Assembly (NCBI RefSeq): GCF_030063455.1
Contig: NZ_JASITB010000003.1
Coordinates: forward strand, 62,001-126,000
DNA length: 64,000 nt
DNA from: Cryobacterium sp. PH31-O1
Lineage (GTDB): Bacteria > Actinomycetota > Actinomycetes > Actinomycetales > Microbacteriaceae
Direction: 5' to 3'
Numbering within the stretch: position 1 is the stretch's first letter; every line of letters begins with the position of its first letter. The notes under the pieces were generated by a model, which made no database searches, was not told the DNA's origin, and worked only from the letters and a program-made list of their open reading frames with translations. The position numbers and the translations under genes are program-made. This document shows positions 35,534 to 44,964 of the stretch, one piece after another.

Positions 35534-36886
35534 ATGTCAGCAACAACCGCGTCAGTTTCGACGCCGACCACACCTCGTAATCCGAAGAGTCGGGTCATCA
35601 TGGCGAGCCTCATCGGCACGACCATTGAGTTCTACGACTTTTACGTCTACGCGACCGCCGCGGTACTGGTCTTCCCGCACCTGTTCTTTCCCACCGGCAA
35701 TGAGACCACGGCGCTGCTCGCCTCCTTCGCCGTCTTCGGTGCCGCCATGGTCGCCCGCCCAATCGGCGCGCTGTTCTTCGGTCATTTCGGTGATCGCAAG
35801 GGCCGCAAGGCCACCCTGGTCGGTGCGCTGCTCACGATGGGGATCGCTACCTTCCTGATCGGCCTGCTGCCGACCTACGCCATGATCGGCTGGTGGGCCC
35901 CCCTGATGCTCGTCATCCTGCGCCTCACCCAGGGCTTCGCCCTAGGCGGCGAGTGGAGTGGCGCGGCCCTCGTCGCGACAGAGAACGCCCCGGTCGGCAA
36001 ACGCGCCTGGTACGGCACCTTCCCGCAGGTCGGCGCCCCGCTCGGTTTCATCATCGCTAACGGCCTGTTTCTCGGCCTCGCCCTGGCCCTGCCGTCGACC
36101 GACCCGACCCGCCCGTCCGAGGCCTTCCTCGAGTGGGCCTGGCGCATCCCGTTCCTGTTCTCGGCGGTCATGGTGATCATCGGACTGTGGGTGCGTCTGC
36201 GCCTGGTCGAGAGCGAGATCTTCACCAAGGTCGTCAAGGCCGACCGGGTCGAGAAGCTGCCGCTCGCTGCGGTGTTCAAATCCAACTGGCGTGAACTCAT
36301 CCTCGGCACGTTCATCATGCTCGCGACCTACGTGCTGTTCTATCTGATGACCACGTTCACGCTCAGCTACGGTCGCGCCGCGACGGATGCCCCGCTGCCG
36401 GGACTCGGCTTCACCTATAACAGCTTCATTCTCATGATGATTGCTGGCGTCGTGTTCTTCGGAGTCTTCACCCTCGCCTCTGGCCCCTGGGCCGACAAGC
36501 ATGGACGCCGCAAGACACTCATCATCGTGACCCTGTTCATTATCGTGTTCGGCTTTCTCTTCGTGCCGCTGCTGGGTGCCGGCGACCTCAGCGTCATGCT
36601 GTTCCTCATCATCGGATTCTCGCTCATGGGAATGACCTTCGGCCCGATGGGAGCGCTGCTTCCCGAGCTGTTCCCAACGAGAGTGCGCTACACCGGCTCC
36701 GCGTTCGCCTACAACATGAGCTCGATCCTGGGTGCCGCCGTGGCCCCGTTCATCGCCGTCTGGCTGTGGACGGTCGGCGAAGGCAGCCCGTTCTGGGTCG
36801 GTATCTACCTGTCGATCATGGGCGTCATCACCCTGATCGCGCTGGTTCTGAGCCGCGAAACGAAGGACCTCGACCTGCACCGTTAG
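35534..36886 (+). CDS. MFS transporter, metabolite:H+ symporter (MHS) family
   Basis: 450-residue permease with 12 membrane segments. It starts with MASLIGTTIEFYDFYVYATA, and GHFGDRKGRKATL and the RLTQGFALGGEWSGA block are diagnostic for the MHS family (shikimate, citrate, proline/betaine transporters). Substrate unknown. The ATG lacks a well-spaced ribosome site. The 153 bp upstream hold no visible gene. It ends against a bidirectional hairpin shared with the convergent ABC genes. Confidence 0.9.
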   Translation: MSATTASVSTPTTPRNPKSRVIMASLIGTTIEFYDFYVYATAAVLVFPHLFFPTGNETTALLASFAVFGAAMVARPIGALFFGHFGDRKGRKATLVGALLTMGIATFLIGLLPTYAMIGWWAPLMLVILRLTQGFALGGEWSGAALVATENAPVGKRAWYGTFPQVGAPLGFIIANGLFLGLALALPSTDPTRPSEAFLEWAWRIPFLFSAVMVIIGLWVRLRLVESEIFTKVVKADRVEKLPLAAVFKSNWRELILGTFIMLATYVLFYLMTTFTLSYGRAATDAPLPGLGFTYNSFILMMIAGVVFFGVFTLASGPWADKHGRRKTLIIVTLFIIVFGFLFVPLLGAGDLSVMLFLIIGFSLMGMTFGPMGALLPELFPTRVRYTGSAFAYNMSSILGAAVAPFIAVWLWTVGEGSPFWVGIYLSIMGVITLIALVLSRETKDLDLHR

Positions 36887-36906
36887 GTTCTTCCGGTACG
36901 GCATCC

Positions 36907-36936
36907 GCTCCCCTCACGCTGTGGCGTGGGGGGAGC
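36907..36936. terminator. bidirectional terminator between convergent genes
   Basis: GCTCCCCTCACGC pairs with GCGTGGGGGGAGC (one mismatch) around a TGTG loop, between the MFS stop (36886) and the ABC-2 permease stop (36941). There are no long T runs. Confidence 0.75.
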
Positions 36937-36940
36937 GTTA

Positions 36941-37780
36941 TCAGTTCAGGAAGAGGGCTTTGAGGCGGCGGGTCGTCAGGAACAGGCCTACCACGATCAT
37001 CACCGCGTAGTAGAGCACATGCCAGAGCAAGCCGAGGTTGATCTGGCCGGTCGTCAGGGCGCGCACCAGCTCGACGCCATGCCAGAGCGGCAGCGTCTGG
37101 ATCACGTACTGGATGCCCTGCGGGTACACGCTCAGCGGGTAGAACGTGGCCGAGAACAAGAACATCGGCAGCAGCACGAAAGTGATCCAGTCCATCTGCT
37201 GGAACGTCTTCATGTAGCTCGTGACCGCCATGCCAACGCTCGCAAAACCGAACGCGATGAGCAGCACCGCGGGCAGGGCGAGCAGCGCCCACCACGACAG
37301 GTTCAGCCCGAGCGCCTGCATGACCAGCATGAAGCCGGTCGCGTAGAGCAGCCCGCGGGCCAGGGCCAGCGAGATCTCGCCGAGCGCAACATCGAGCGGT
37401 CCGAGCGAGGTCGACAGCATGCCCTCGTACAGCTTGGCGAACTGCATCTTGAAGAACACGTTCCAGGTCGAGTCGTAGATGGCGCCGTTCATCGCGGCGA
37501 CGGCGAGCAGTGCCGGGGCGATGAACGCCGCGTAGGGCACCTGGGTGCCGTCAGCGGTCTGCACCTGACCGATCAGCGCTCCGAGGCCGAGTCCCATCGA
37601 CAGCAGATAGAAAATGGGCTCGACGAAGCCACTGAGCACCACGAGCGAGTTGGTGCTGCGGGTGGCCCGCCAGCCGCGCGCCATCACACTGCGCGCGTTG
37701 CCCGCGTAGACGCTGCTGAATGGTCGCGGGGGGCGAGCGGATGCCGCGACCGTCGCCGGAGACAGCTGCGGCCCGGTCAT
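36941..37780 (-). CDS. ABC-2 type transporter permease (drug/lipid export), distal
   Basis: 279 residues with about six membrane segments and the ABC-2 membrane fold: GFVEPIFYLLSMGLGLGALI and LPMFLFSATFYPLSVYPQG match DrrB/NodJ-like exporters. It ends with a long helix and short basic tail. It overlaps the sister permease gene by 4 nt (ATGA), giving an operon ATPase-permease-permease. Two non-identical permeases suggest a heterodimeric channel. Substrate unknown. Confidence 0.88.
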   Translation of the reverse strand: MTGPQLSPATVAASARPPRPFSSVYAGNARSVMARGWRATRSTNSLVVLSGFVEPIFYLLSMGLGLGALIGQVQTADGTQVPYAAFIAPALLAVAAMNGAIYDSTWNVFFKMQFAKLYEGMLSTSLGPLDVALGEISLALARGLLYATGFMLVMQALGLNLSWWALLALPAVLLIAFGFASVGMAVTSYMKTFQQMDWITFVLLPMFLFSATFYPLSVYPQGIQYVIQTLPLWHGVELVRALTTGQINLGLLWHVLYYAVMIVVGLFLTTRRLKALFLN

Positions 37781-38595
37781 TTATTCAGCCGTTCGGCAGT
37801 GAGGCGGCGGGCCCAGACCCAGCCGACGGCCAGCAGGGTGGCCAGGTAGAGCACGTGCACCATGCTGAGCCAGATGGGCTCCGGCATGCCGTAGGCGAAG
37901 ACGCGCGATAGCTCGGTGCCGTGCCAGAGCGGTGATATCCAGCCGATCCACTGCAGGTACGGCGGCAGCACGTCGAGCGGAAAAAACGTGCCGGAGAACA
38001 GGGTCATCGGCAAAATCACGAAGCGCTGCACCATGGCCAGCTGCCCGGTGTCGTCTTTGAGCGTGGCCGTGTACGCCATCACGAGCGCCCCGAAGGCCAG
38101 ACCGGTGAGCAGCGCCACGAGCACGGCGACGAACCCGAGCGGGCCGGGGACAGCTCCAAAGACCAGCATGAAAACGTAAAAGATGACACAGGTGATCAGC
38201 ATGCGCGCCGCGACCGAGATGACGATGCCGTTGATGATCTGGCCCGGCTGGATCGAACTGGCATTCATGCCGAAGAAGGTCGGGTTCCACTTGAAGCCGA
38301 GCATGATTGGGTAGGTGAACTCCTCGGAGGCGACGGCGATCGCGCTGCTGGCGAGCAGCGCCGGAGCGAGAAAAGCGAGGTAGCTCACTCCATTGACAGC
38401 GTTGTCGCCGAGATTGCCGTCGACCAGGCTGGCCAGCCCCACCCCCGTCGCATAGAGGTAGACCAGCGGGCTGCCGACCGCCGTGAACAGCACCGTCTGG
38501 GCATAGGAACGCATGATCCGAAACCGGTGTTCGGCCACGTACCAGGAGCCGTAGCGGCGGTCGCGCAGCCTGCGCGACCGCCGCAGCGAGCGCAT
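37777..38595 (-). CDS. ABC-2 type transporter permease (drug/lipid export), proximal
   Basis: 272 residues, paralogue of the downstream permease: FTAVGSPLVYLYATGVGLA and LPMTLFSGTFFPLDVLPPYL occupy the same places. The basic N-terminus (MRSLRRSRRLRDRRYGSW) faces the cytoplasm. ATG 38595 is the first usable start in its frame after the ATPase stop, and no ribosome site is obvious, so translation is probably coupled to the ATPase gene 40 bp upstream. Confidence 0.87.
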   Translation of the reverse strand: MRSLRRSRRLRDRRYGSWYVAEHRFRIMRSYAQTVLFTAVGSPLVYLYATGVGLASLVDGNLGDNAVNGVSYLAFLAPALLASSAIAVASEEFTYPIMLGFKWNPTFFGMNASSIQPGQIINGIVISVAARMLITCVIFYVFMLVFGAVPGPLGFVAVLVALLTGLAFGALVMAYTATLKDDTGQLAMVQRFVILPMTLFSGTFFPLDVLPPYLQWIGWISPLWHGTELSRVFAYGMPEPIWLSMVHVLYLATLLAVGWVWARRLTAERLNK

Positions 38596-38634
38596 CCGAG
38601 CGGATGCTGCCGCTCGCGTCGTCGGAAAGCGCGC

Positions 38635-39561
38635 TCATTCGATCAGGTTTCGGCCGGTGAGGCGCAGAAACACGTCTTCGAGGCTGGAGCGGCGCACGAG
38701 GCTGGTGATCGGGCGGAGGCCGGCCGCGGTCATCCGCTCTAATTCGTTCTCGCCGCTGTCGCTGTAGACCAGGATGCGATCGGGCAGAACGTCGACCCGT
38801 TCGCCATAGCCCTCGATGCGGCCGGCGACCTCGGCGTTCTGGGTGGACCCGAAACGCACCTCGAGCACCTCGCGCGAAGAGTAACGGCGAATCAGGTCGG
38901 CGGGGGAACCCTCGGCCATGATGCGCCCCTTGTCGACGACGACGAGGCGGTCACAGAGCTGTTCGGCTTCATCCATGTAGTGCGTGGTGAGCAGCAGGGT
39001 CGTGCCCTGCTCTTTCAGGCGAAACAGGCGGTCCCAGAGAATGTGGCGTGCCTGCGGGTCGAGCCCGGTGGTCGGTTCGTCGAGCAGCAGGATGCGCGGG
39101 TCGTTGATGAGGGCCCTGGCAATGGTGAGGCGACGCTTCATTCCACCGGAGAGGTCGTCGACCTTCGCACCGGCCTTGTCGGCGAGCTGGGCGAACTCCA
39201 GCAGCTCGTCGGCCCGGCGAGCCACCCGGGCGCGGGGAAGCCCGAAATAGCGGCCGTAGACCAGCAGGTTCTCCCGCACCTTCAATTCCATGTCGAGGTT
39301 GTTCTCCTGCGGCACGACGCCGAGCTGCGAGCGGATCTCGGGACCGTAGGCGTTGGGGTCGAGGCCGAGCACGCTGAGGTCGCCGCTGGTGCGGGTGGAG
39401 ACCGCGCCGATCATGCGCATCGTCGTGGATTTACCCGCGCCGTTGGGCCCGAGCAGCCCGAAGGACTCTCCCGGCGCCACCTCAAAACTGATGCCGTCGA
39501 CGGCGACGAAATCTTGGTAGCGCTTGACGAGATTCTGGCTGACAATGACAGGCTCTGGCAC
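38635..39561 (-). CDS. ABC transporter ATP-binding protein (DrrA/NodI type)
   Basis: 308 residues. Walker A is GLLGPNGAGKSTTMRM, signature LSGGMKRRLTIARAL, Walker B RILLLDEPTTGLD, switch His in LLTTHYMDEAEQL. About 80 extra C-terminal residues follow the ATPase core, as in DrrA. It powers the two ABC-2 permeases downstream. The GTG start at 39561 lies eight bases after TACAGT, so the leader is short or absent. Divergent from the one-piece exporter at 39631. Confidence 0.93.
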   Translation of the reverse strand: MPEPVIVSQNLVKRYQDFVAVDGISFEVAPGESFGLLGPNGAGKSTTMRMIGAVSTRTSGDLSVLGLDPNAYGPEIRSQLGVVPQENNLDMELKVRENLLVYGRYFGLPRARVARRADELLEFAQLADKAGAKVDDLSGGMKRRLTIARALINDPRILLLDEPTTGLDPQARHILWDRLFRLKEQGTTLLLTTHYMDEAEQLCDRLVVVDKGRIMAEGSPADLIRRYSSREVLEVRFGSTQNAEVAGRIEGYGERVDVLPDRILVYSDSGENELERMTAAGLRPITSLVRRSSLEDVFLRLTGRNLIE

Positions 39562-39618
39562 AGTTCCCCACTGTAGACCGCACGCCGGACATTGGGGATT
39601 GTTCGCAGCGATGGCGGT

Positions 39619-39624
39619 TAAGAT
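39619..39624 (+). promoter_or_regulatory. -10 hexamer TAAGAT of a leaderless start
   Basis: TAAGAT, then TTACGA, then the GTG at 39631. Confidence 0.5.
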
Positions 39625-39630
39625 TTACGA

Positions 39631-41598
39631 GTGACTACCGCTACCCGTGTGCCTGCAACTCCCGCTTCATCCGCTTCCCCGACCGCTGTGAAGCCTCCCC
39701 GCGGCCGACGCGGCCGCCCCGCTCCTACCGGGCCTCGCGCGAAATTCAGCCAGCTGCTGCCCTACCTGTTCGAACACAAGAAGGTGCTCAGCGTTGTTAT
39801 CGTTTTGAGCGTGCTCGGCGCCGCCGCGAGTCTCGCCCAGCCGCTGCTCGTGAGTCAGGTCATCACGATCGTGCAGGCCGATGATCCGCTTGGGTCCCTC
39901 GTCGGTGTGCTCATCGCGCTCGTCGTGATCTCGGGGCTGATCAGCGGATACCAGCACTACCTGTTGCAGCGCACCGGCGAGGGCGTCGTGCTCTCGAGCC
40001 GCCGCAAACTGGTCGGTCGTCTGCTGCGCCTGCCGATCAGCGAGTTCGACGCGCGCCGCACCGGCGACCTCGTCTCCCGGGTCGGCAGCGACACCACCCT
40101 GCTGCGCGCGGTGCTCACCCAGGGTTTGGTCGAAGCGATCGGCGGATCGCTCACCTTCATCGGCGCGCTCGTTGCGATGCTCATCATCGACCCGGTACTG
40201 CTCGGCCTCACCGTGCTCGTCATCGCGGTGTCGGTCGTCACCGTCACACTGCTGTCACAGCGCATTCGCACCGCCAGCACCGCCGCGCAGGTGAAGGTCG
40301 GCGACCTCGCCGCGAGCGTTGAGCGTGCGATCAGCGCCATTCGCACCGTGCGCGCCTCCAACGCGACCGAACGTGAGGTCGCTGTCATTGAGGAAGACGC
40401 ACGCGGCGCCTGGCGCATGGGCATCAGAGTCGCCAAAATCAGCGCCCTGGTCGTGCCGATCGCCGGTATCGCCATGCAGGTGTCGTTCCTGGTAGTGCTC
40501 GGCGTCGGCGGATTTCGGGTGGCAAGCGACGCGATCACGATCGCCGACCTGGTGGCGTTCATCCTATTCCTGTTCATGATGATCATGCCCCTGGGCCAGT
40601 TCTTCGGCGCTATCACCTCGGTCAACTCGGCGCTCGGTGCGCTCGGTCGCATCCAGGAGATCATCGATCTGCCCGCCGAAGACCAATTCGACCGGGAGAT
40701 AGCGCCGCTCGCCATGACCGTCGGCGCCGCCAACGAGAAGGTGCGCCCGGAGGCCGCCGCAATCAGCTTCGAGAACGTGCACTTCGGCTACGCGGCCGCG
40801 CCGGTCGAGGTCGAGGTCGAAGCTGAGGCCGGCAGCGCAGCAGCGGGTGCGAACAGCACGGATCTCGCCAGCAGGGCTGTCGACAGCATCGCCGATTCGC
40901 AAGCCCCCACGGCACCGCGCCCGGTTCTCACCGGCGTGTCCTTCAGTGCACCGCGCGGGTTGCGCACGGCGCTCGTCGGGCCGAGCGGTGCCGGCAAGAG
41001 CACGATCCTCGCCCTGATCGAACGATTCTATGACGTCACCGATGGCACCGTGCGGCTGGGCGGGCTGGACATCCGCTCGCTGGATCGCACCGCCCTGCGC
41101 GCGCAGATCGGCTACGTCGAACAGGATGCCCCGGTGCTCGCCGGATCGTTACGCGACAACCTCACTCTGGCCACTCCCGACGCTACCGACGAGGACTGCA
41201 TCAAGGTGCTGCACGCCGTCAACCTCGGCGAGGTACTCGACCGAGACCCGGCCGGGCTGGGCGCGGCGGTCGGCGAGTCGGGAGTCAAACTCTCCGGAGG
41301 CGAACGTCAGCGCCTCGCGATCGCACGGGCGCTGCTCGCGGCGCCGCCGATTCTGCTGCTCGACGAATCGACGTCGAGCCTCGACGGCAAAAACGAGCAA
41401 ATGATGCGGGAGGCCATCGACGCCGTCGCGGCCGACCGTACCCTCATCGTGATCGCGCACCGCCTATCGACCGTGGTCGACAGCGACCAGATCGTGGTGC
41501 TCGATCACGGGCAGGTCGTCGGCGTGGGTACGCACTCCGAGCTCGTGGTCTCCACCCCGCTGTATCGCGACCTGGCCAAGCACCAGCTGCTGGTCTAG
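39631..41598 (+). CDS. ABC exporter, fused membrane and ATPase domains
   Basis: 655-residue type IV (MsbA/LmrA-like) exporter half. After a Pro/Arg-rich N-terminus come six membrane helices (about 50-340), then the ATPase domain with Walker A LVGPSGAGKST, Q-loop GYVEQDAPVLAGS, signature KLSGGERQRLAIARAL, Walker B ILLLDESTSSLDG and switch His IVIAHRLS. Unusually, 44 residues rich in Ala, Glu and Ser (DNA 40791-40922) separate the A-loop HFGY from the first conserved strand VLTGVSF, where relatives have only a few residues. It probably acts as a homodimer; substrate unknown. Divergent from the DrrA-type ABC operon. Confidence 0.92.
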   Translation: MTTATRVPATPASSASPTAVKPPRGRRGRPAPTGPRAKFSQLLPYLFEHKKVLSVVIVLSVLGAAASLAQPLLVSQVITIVQADDPLGSLVGVLIALVVISGLISGYQHYLLQRTGEGVVLSSRRKLVGRLLRLPISEFDARRTGDLVSRVGSDTTLLRAVLTQGLVEAIGGSLTFIGALVAMLIIDPVLLGLTVLVIAVSVVTVTLLSQRIRTASTAAQVKVGDLAASVERAISAIRTVRASNATEREVAVIEEDARGAWRMGIRVAKISALVVPIAGIAMQVSFLVVLGVGGFRVASDAITIADLVAFILFLFMMIMPLGQFFGAITSVNSALGALGRIQEIIDLPAEDQFDREIAPLAMTVGAANEKVRPEAAAISFENVHFGYAAAPVEVEVEAEAGSAAAGANSTDLASRAVDSIADSQAPTAPRPVLTGVSFSAPRGLRTALVGPSGAGKSTILALIERFYDVTDGTVRLGGLDIRSLDRTALRAQIGYVEQDAPVLAGSLRDNLTLATPDATDEDCIKVLHAVNLGEVLDRDPAGLGAAVGESGVKLSGGERQRLAIARALLAAPPILLLDESTSSLDGKNEQMMREAIDAVAADRTLIVIAHRLSTVVDSDQIVVLDHGQVVGVGTHSELVVSTPLYRDLAKHQLLV

Positions 41599-41640
41599 CC
41601 CGCCAAGCTGGTGCACTGTGCGCGGTCTAGGTGATGAGCT

Positions 41641-41725
41641 GTTCATAACTGCGGTGAAATCGAGCCATCTGCACCTCCGCACGCTGTAGTGACCCAGTTG
41701 GAGCACGATCTCCGCAGTTATGAAC
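41641..41725. repeat. 85-bp palindromic element D (variant termini)
   Basis: GTTCATAACTGCGG at 41641-41654 pairs perfectly with CCGCAGTTATGAAC at 41712-41725; partial pairing continues inward. It shares the CATAACT core with elements A-C but has different following bases, matched on both sides. It lies between the convergent ABC exporter and alpha-mannosidase genes. Confidence 0.85.
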
Positions 41726-41745
41726 GGCCACCTTATTACATCCGT

Positions 41746-44700
41746 CTATTTCGGGTCAGTCGACCGCGTGAAGCGCAGCGTCAACAGCTGGAATGGGCGC
41801 AATTCCACCGTCACGGCGGCGCCATCCGGCGCAATCAAGGCGGCCGGGGCAACGCGGCGTTCGAGCAGGTCGGTCTCATAGACCTCTACGGCGTCGAATG
41901 AGCGAATGATCCGCGCCCGCGCCCGGGTTCCGTGCGCCTCATAAACCCTCACAATCACGTCTCCGCTGTCGTCTCCGCTGAGTTTGACCGCCTCGACCAC
42001 GACCGCCGGATTGTCGACCGTGAAGAGCGCCTCGACCGGCCGGGCGCCCACGCCGGTCACCGTGCGAAGCGGCAAATTCAGCCGATAGCCCTCATATACC
42101 GCGTCTCGAATACTTGCTCCGGTGCGCAAGGCCACGCGCAGGCAGTGGCGACCCTGGTCGGCGGACGGGTCGGGATAGCGCGGCGCGCGCAGCAGGGACA
42201 GCGCCACCGTGGTGCCGATGGCTGCGGCGGCATCCTCTTCGACAGCCGAGAATGCGGTGCGGCAAATCGCGTGGCCGTAGGTCGAATCGTTGGCGACCGC
42301 CACGCCGAAGCCTGGCTCACCGACGTGGACCCAGCGATGCGCGACGGTTTCGAAACGGGCGGCATCCCACGAGGTGTTCGCATGCGTCGGGCGGAATATA
42401 TGCCCGAATTGAATCTCGGAGGCAGCCCGATCGGCTCGGACATCGAGCGCGAAGTTCAGCCGCAGCAGCTTCTCCCGCTCGTGCCAGTCGATGTCGAACG
42501 CGAGGTCAATGACGCTCGACTCGCCGGTCAGCGTGACGTCTTCGATCACGGATGATGCGCCAAACCGACGGATGATGCGCACACCCACCCGACCCGGCGG
42601 GAGCTCATCGAGTTGCTCGACCGACTCGGCGTGGGTGAGCTCCTCAAACAGGCGCGCGTGCGGGGTGTCGATGTCCCAGGCATCCCACTGGGTGGGAGTA
42701 TCCCGGTGCAGGGTGAGCAGATTGGCCCGTGCGCCGGGCGGCACGACCTCTCGTTCGGCGTTACGGTCGTAGACAGAGCTGAACAAACCCTCTGGGTCGA
42801 TCGCCACCTTCACATGCCGATTCGTCAGCACCCAGCCGTCGGGGGTGCGGGCGATCGTCGCCCCGGCCAGCGAATCCGCTCGGGGCGCCAGACCGCCAAG
42901 TGCGGGTACGCCGGCCTGAGCATACGGCCCCGCGTTCAGCACGACAGCGTTGTCACCCGTGCCGCACAGTGCCCGAACGGATGCCTCGATCACCCCCTCC
43001 AGCACCCCAGCGACCCGCACATACTCGCGCTCGGCCTGCTGGTGCACCCAGGCGATCGACGACCCCGGAAGAATGTCATGAAACTGGTGCAGCAACACCG
43101 TCTGCCACGCGTTCTCGAGGGCCGCGCGTGGATACTGCCCTTTCGATCGCGATGCCCCCACCCGGATCGATGCCGTGGTGGCCCATAATTCCGCCTCCCG
43201 CAATAGGTGTTCGCTGCGCCGGTTGCCCTGCTTGGTGCGGGCCTGCGAGGTGAGCGTGCCGCGGTGGAACTCGAGGTACAACTCGCCCGACCACACCGGC
43301 GGCGCCGCATACTCGGCCTCCGCCGCCTCGAAGAACCGCCGCGGGCTCGACAGTTTTACCGTGGGTGAGCCTTCGAGTGACGCGGCGCGGTGGGCGGCAG
43401 CGATCATCTCCTCGGTCGGCCCGCCGCCCCCGTCACCCCAGCCGAACGGCACCAGCGAAGTGTTCGAGAAGCCCTTCTCCGCGAAGAGTCGCTCGGCCCT
43501 GGCCAGTTCAAGCCCGGAGAGTTGCGCGTTGTAATCGGCGACCGGCGGAAAATGCGTGAAGATGCGGCTGCCGTCGATGCCCTCCCAGAGAAAGCTGTGG
43601 TGCGGAAAAACGTTGGTGTCATTCCAGGACAGTTTCTGGGTGAGAAACCACCGACTGCCGGCCGCCCGCACGATCTGCGGCAGCGCTGCCGAATAGCCGA
43701 ACGAATCGGGCAGCCAGACCTCGAGCGGTTCCACCCCGAACTGCTCCATGAAAAACCTCTTGCCGGCCACGAACTGCCGGGCCAGCGCCTCGCCGCCGGG
43801 CATGTTCGTGTCGGATTCGACCCACATTCCGCCGACCGGCACGAAGGTGCCGGCCGCGACGGCCAGTCGCACCCGCTCAAACAGCTCCGGATAGAACTGC
43901 GCCAGCCAGGCGTACTGCTGAGCCGACGAGGCCGCGAACACGAAATCCGGGTGCCGGTCGATCAAATCGAGCACGTTTGAGAAGGTGCGTGCGACCTTGC
44001 GCACGGTCTCCCGCACCGGCCAGAGCCAGGCGCTGTCGATGTGCGCGTGGCCGACCGCGTACACCCGATGGGCGCTCGCGTTGGCCGGACTCGCGAGCAC
44101 GGCGGCGAGGGCGGCTCGACCCGCCCGTGCCGTGCCGCCCAGGTCGTCGGGGTCGAGCAGGTCGAGGCAACGTTCCAGGGCCCGGAGAATGTTAGCCCGC
44201 CGGGGCGACGCCGCCGGCAGCTCGCGGCGCAAACCGTCGAGCGTGAACACGTCTTGCGCGAGGTGCCAGACCTGCATGTCGCGCGCGGCGACATCCGCCT
44301 GTCGCAGCCGGTAGAGCGGTGTGCTGCCAGCGGTCGCGAGGTCGCCGAGCGCGGTGGGGGTGAAGCTGAAGTCGGCGGCGATATTGGGATTGGCGGCGGC
44401 CTCAATGTAGAGGTCGACAGCCTCGCCGGTGATTCTGACGGTGCGGTTGAGCGATTCGATGCCCTTGATAAGCCGTCCATCCGCGCTGTAGGCGGTCCCC
44501 TCGGCCTGGAACCCCGGGACCGCCGTCGTGAACCCGAGGTCGATGACGACCTCGATACGGCTGTCAGCCGTGCTGGCCCACTCGGCCGGCACGGTTCCCG
44601 TCAGGTGGAACCACACGGTGCCCCAGGGTCGGCCCCACGCCTCGCCCACGCTGAACGGCACAAACGGATGCGAGACTGCCTCGGCGAACAAGACCGGCTC

Positions 44701-44820
44701 CCCCGGTGCCACCCAGGCCGTGACCGTCAGCGTCGTGGTCGCCCGGTAAATCGCCGGCTGCAGGCGTTCGCGAACGAATCGGTTCAGTCGAGCCTCGACG
44801 AGTGCGCTGTCGTCATGCAT
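41746..44820 (-). CDS. alpha-mannosidase, glycoside hydrolase family 38
   Basis: 1024-residue zinc-dependent retaining mannosidase, full length, without a signal peptide and so presumably cytoplasmic. The metal-binding start of the catalytic domain is GHAHIDSAWLWPVRETVRK. The nucleophile Asp is in LPDSFGYSAALPQI, preceded by GGMWVESDTNMPGGEALARQ. A middle domain follows, and C-terminal beta domains fill the last 450 residues. The family trims alpha-mannosides from glycans. The ATG at 44820 lies six bases after TAAGAT. No sugar transporter is adjacent, so the substrate source is unclear. Confidence 0.95.
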   Translation of the reverse strand: MHDDSALVEARLNRFVRERLQPAIYRATTTLTVTAWVAPGEPVLFAEAVSHPFVPFSVGEAWGRPWGTVWFHLTGTVPAEWASTADSRIEVVIDLGFTTAVPGFQAEGTAYSADGRLIKGIESLNRTVRITGEAVDLYIEAAANPNIAADFSFTPTALGDLATAGSTPLYRLRQADVAARDMQVWHLAQDVFTLDGLRRELPAASPRRANILRALERCLDLLDPDDLGGTARAGRAALAAVLASPANASAHRVYAVGHAHIDSAWLWPVRETVRKVARTFSNVLDLIDRHPDFVFAASSAQQYAWLAQFYPELFERVRLAVAAGTFVPVGGMWVESDTNMPGGEALARQFVAGKRFFMEQFGVEPLEVWLPDSFGYSAALPQIVRAAGSRWFLTQKLSWNDTNVFPHHSFLWEGIDGSRIFTHFPPVADYNAQLSGLELARAERLFAEKGFSNTSLVPFGWGDGGGGPTEEMIAAAHRAASLEGSPTVKLSSPRRFFEAAEAEYAAPPVWSGELYLEFHRGTLTSQARTKQGNRRSEHLLREAELWATTASIRVGASRSKGQYPRAALENAWQTVLLHQFHDILPGSSIAWVHQQAEREYVRVAGVLEGVIEASVRALCGTGDNAVVLNAGPYAQAGVPALGGLAPRADSLAGATIARTPDGWVLTNRHVKVAIDPEGLFSSVYDRNAEREVVPPGARANLLTLHRDTPTQWDAWDIDTPHARLFEELTHAESVEQLDELPPGRVGVRIIRRFGASSVIEDVTLTGESSVIDLAFDIDWHEREKLLRLNFALDVRADRAASEIQFGHIFRPTHANTSWDAARFETVAHRWVHVGEPGFGVAVANDSTYGHAICRTAFSAVEEDAAAAIGTTVALSLLRAPRYPDPSADQGRHCLRVALRTGASIRDAVYEGYRLNLPLRTVTGVGARPVEALFTVDNPAVVVEAVKLSGDDSGDVIVRVYEAHGTRARARIIRSFDAVEVYETDLLERRVAPAALIAPDGAAVTVELRPFQLLTLRFTRSTDPK

Positions 44821-44826
44821 GCTCGC

Positions 44827-44832
44827 ATCTTA
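44827..44832 (-). promoter_or_regulatory. -10 hexamer TAAGAT of a leaderless start
   Basis: TAAGAT, then GCGAGC, then the ATG at 44820 on the minus strand. Confidence 0.5.
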
Positions 44833-44903
44833 TGGCGGTGGCTGTCGTCGAGCGAGGCGGCGTGCCGACGAACACCCCTGTGGCTGGGCCCACCTTACGA
44901 CCG

Positions 44904-44929
44904 TGGGCCCAGTTTATAGACTGGGCCCA
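44904..44929. promoter_or_regulatory. perfect hairpin/palindrome upstream of the mannosidase gene
   Basis: TGGGCCCAGT pairs with ACTGGGCCCA around TTATAG. A third TGGGCCCA copy lies at about 44884-44892. It may be an operator for the mannosidase promoter or a second terminator hairpin of pckG; the lack of a T run favours protein binding. Confidence 0.4.
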
Positions 44930-44964
44930 GGGACGGGGCCCGGGCCCCGACCGTGGTGGGGAAC

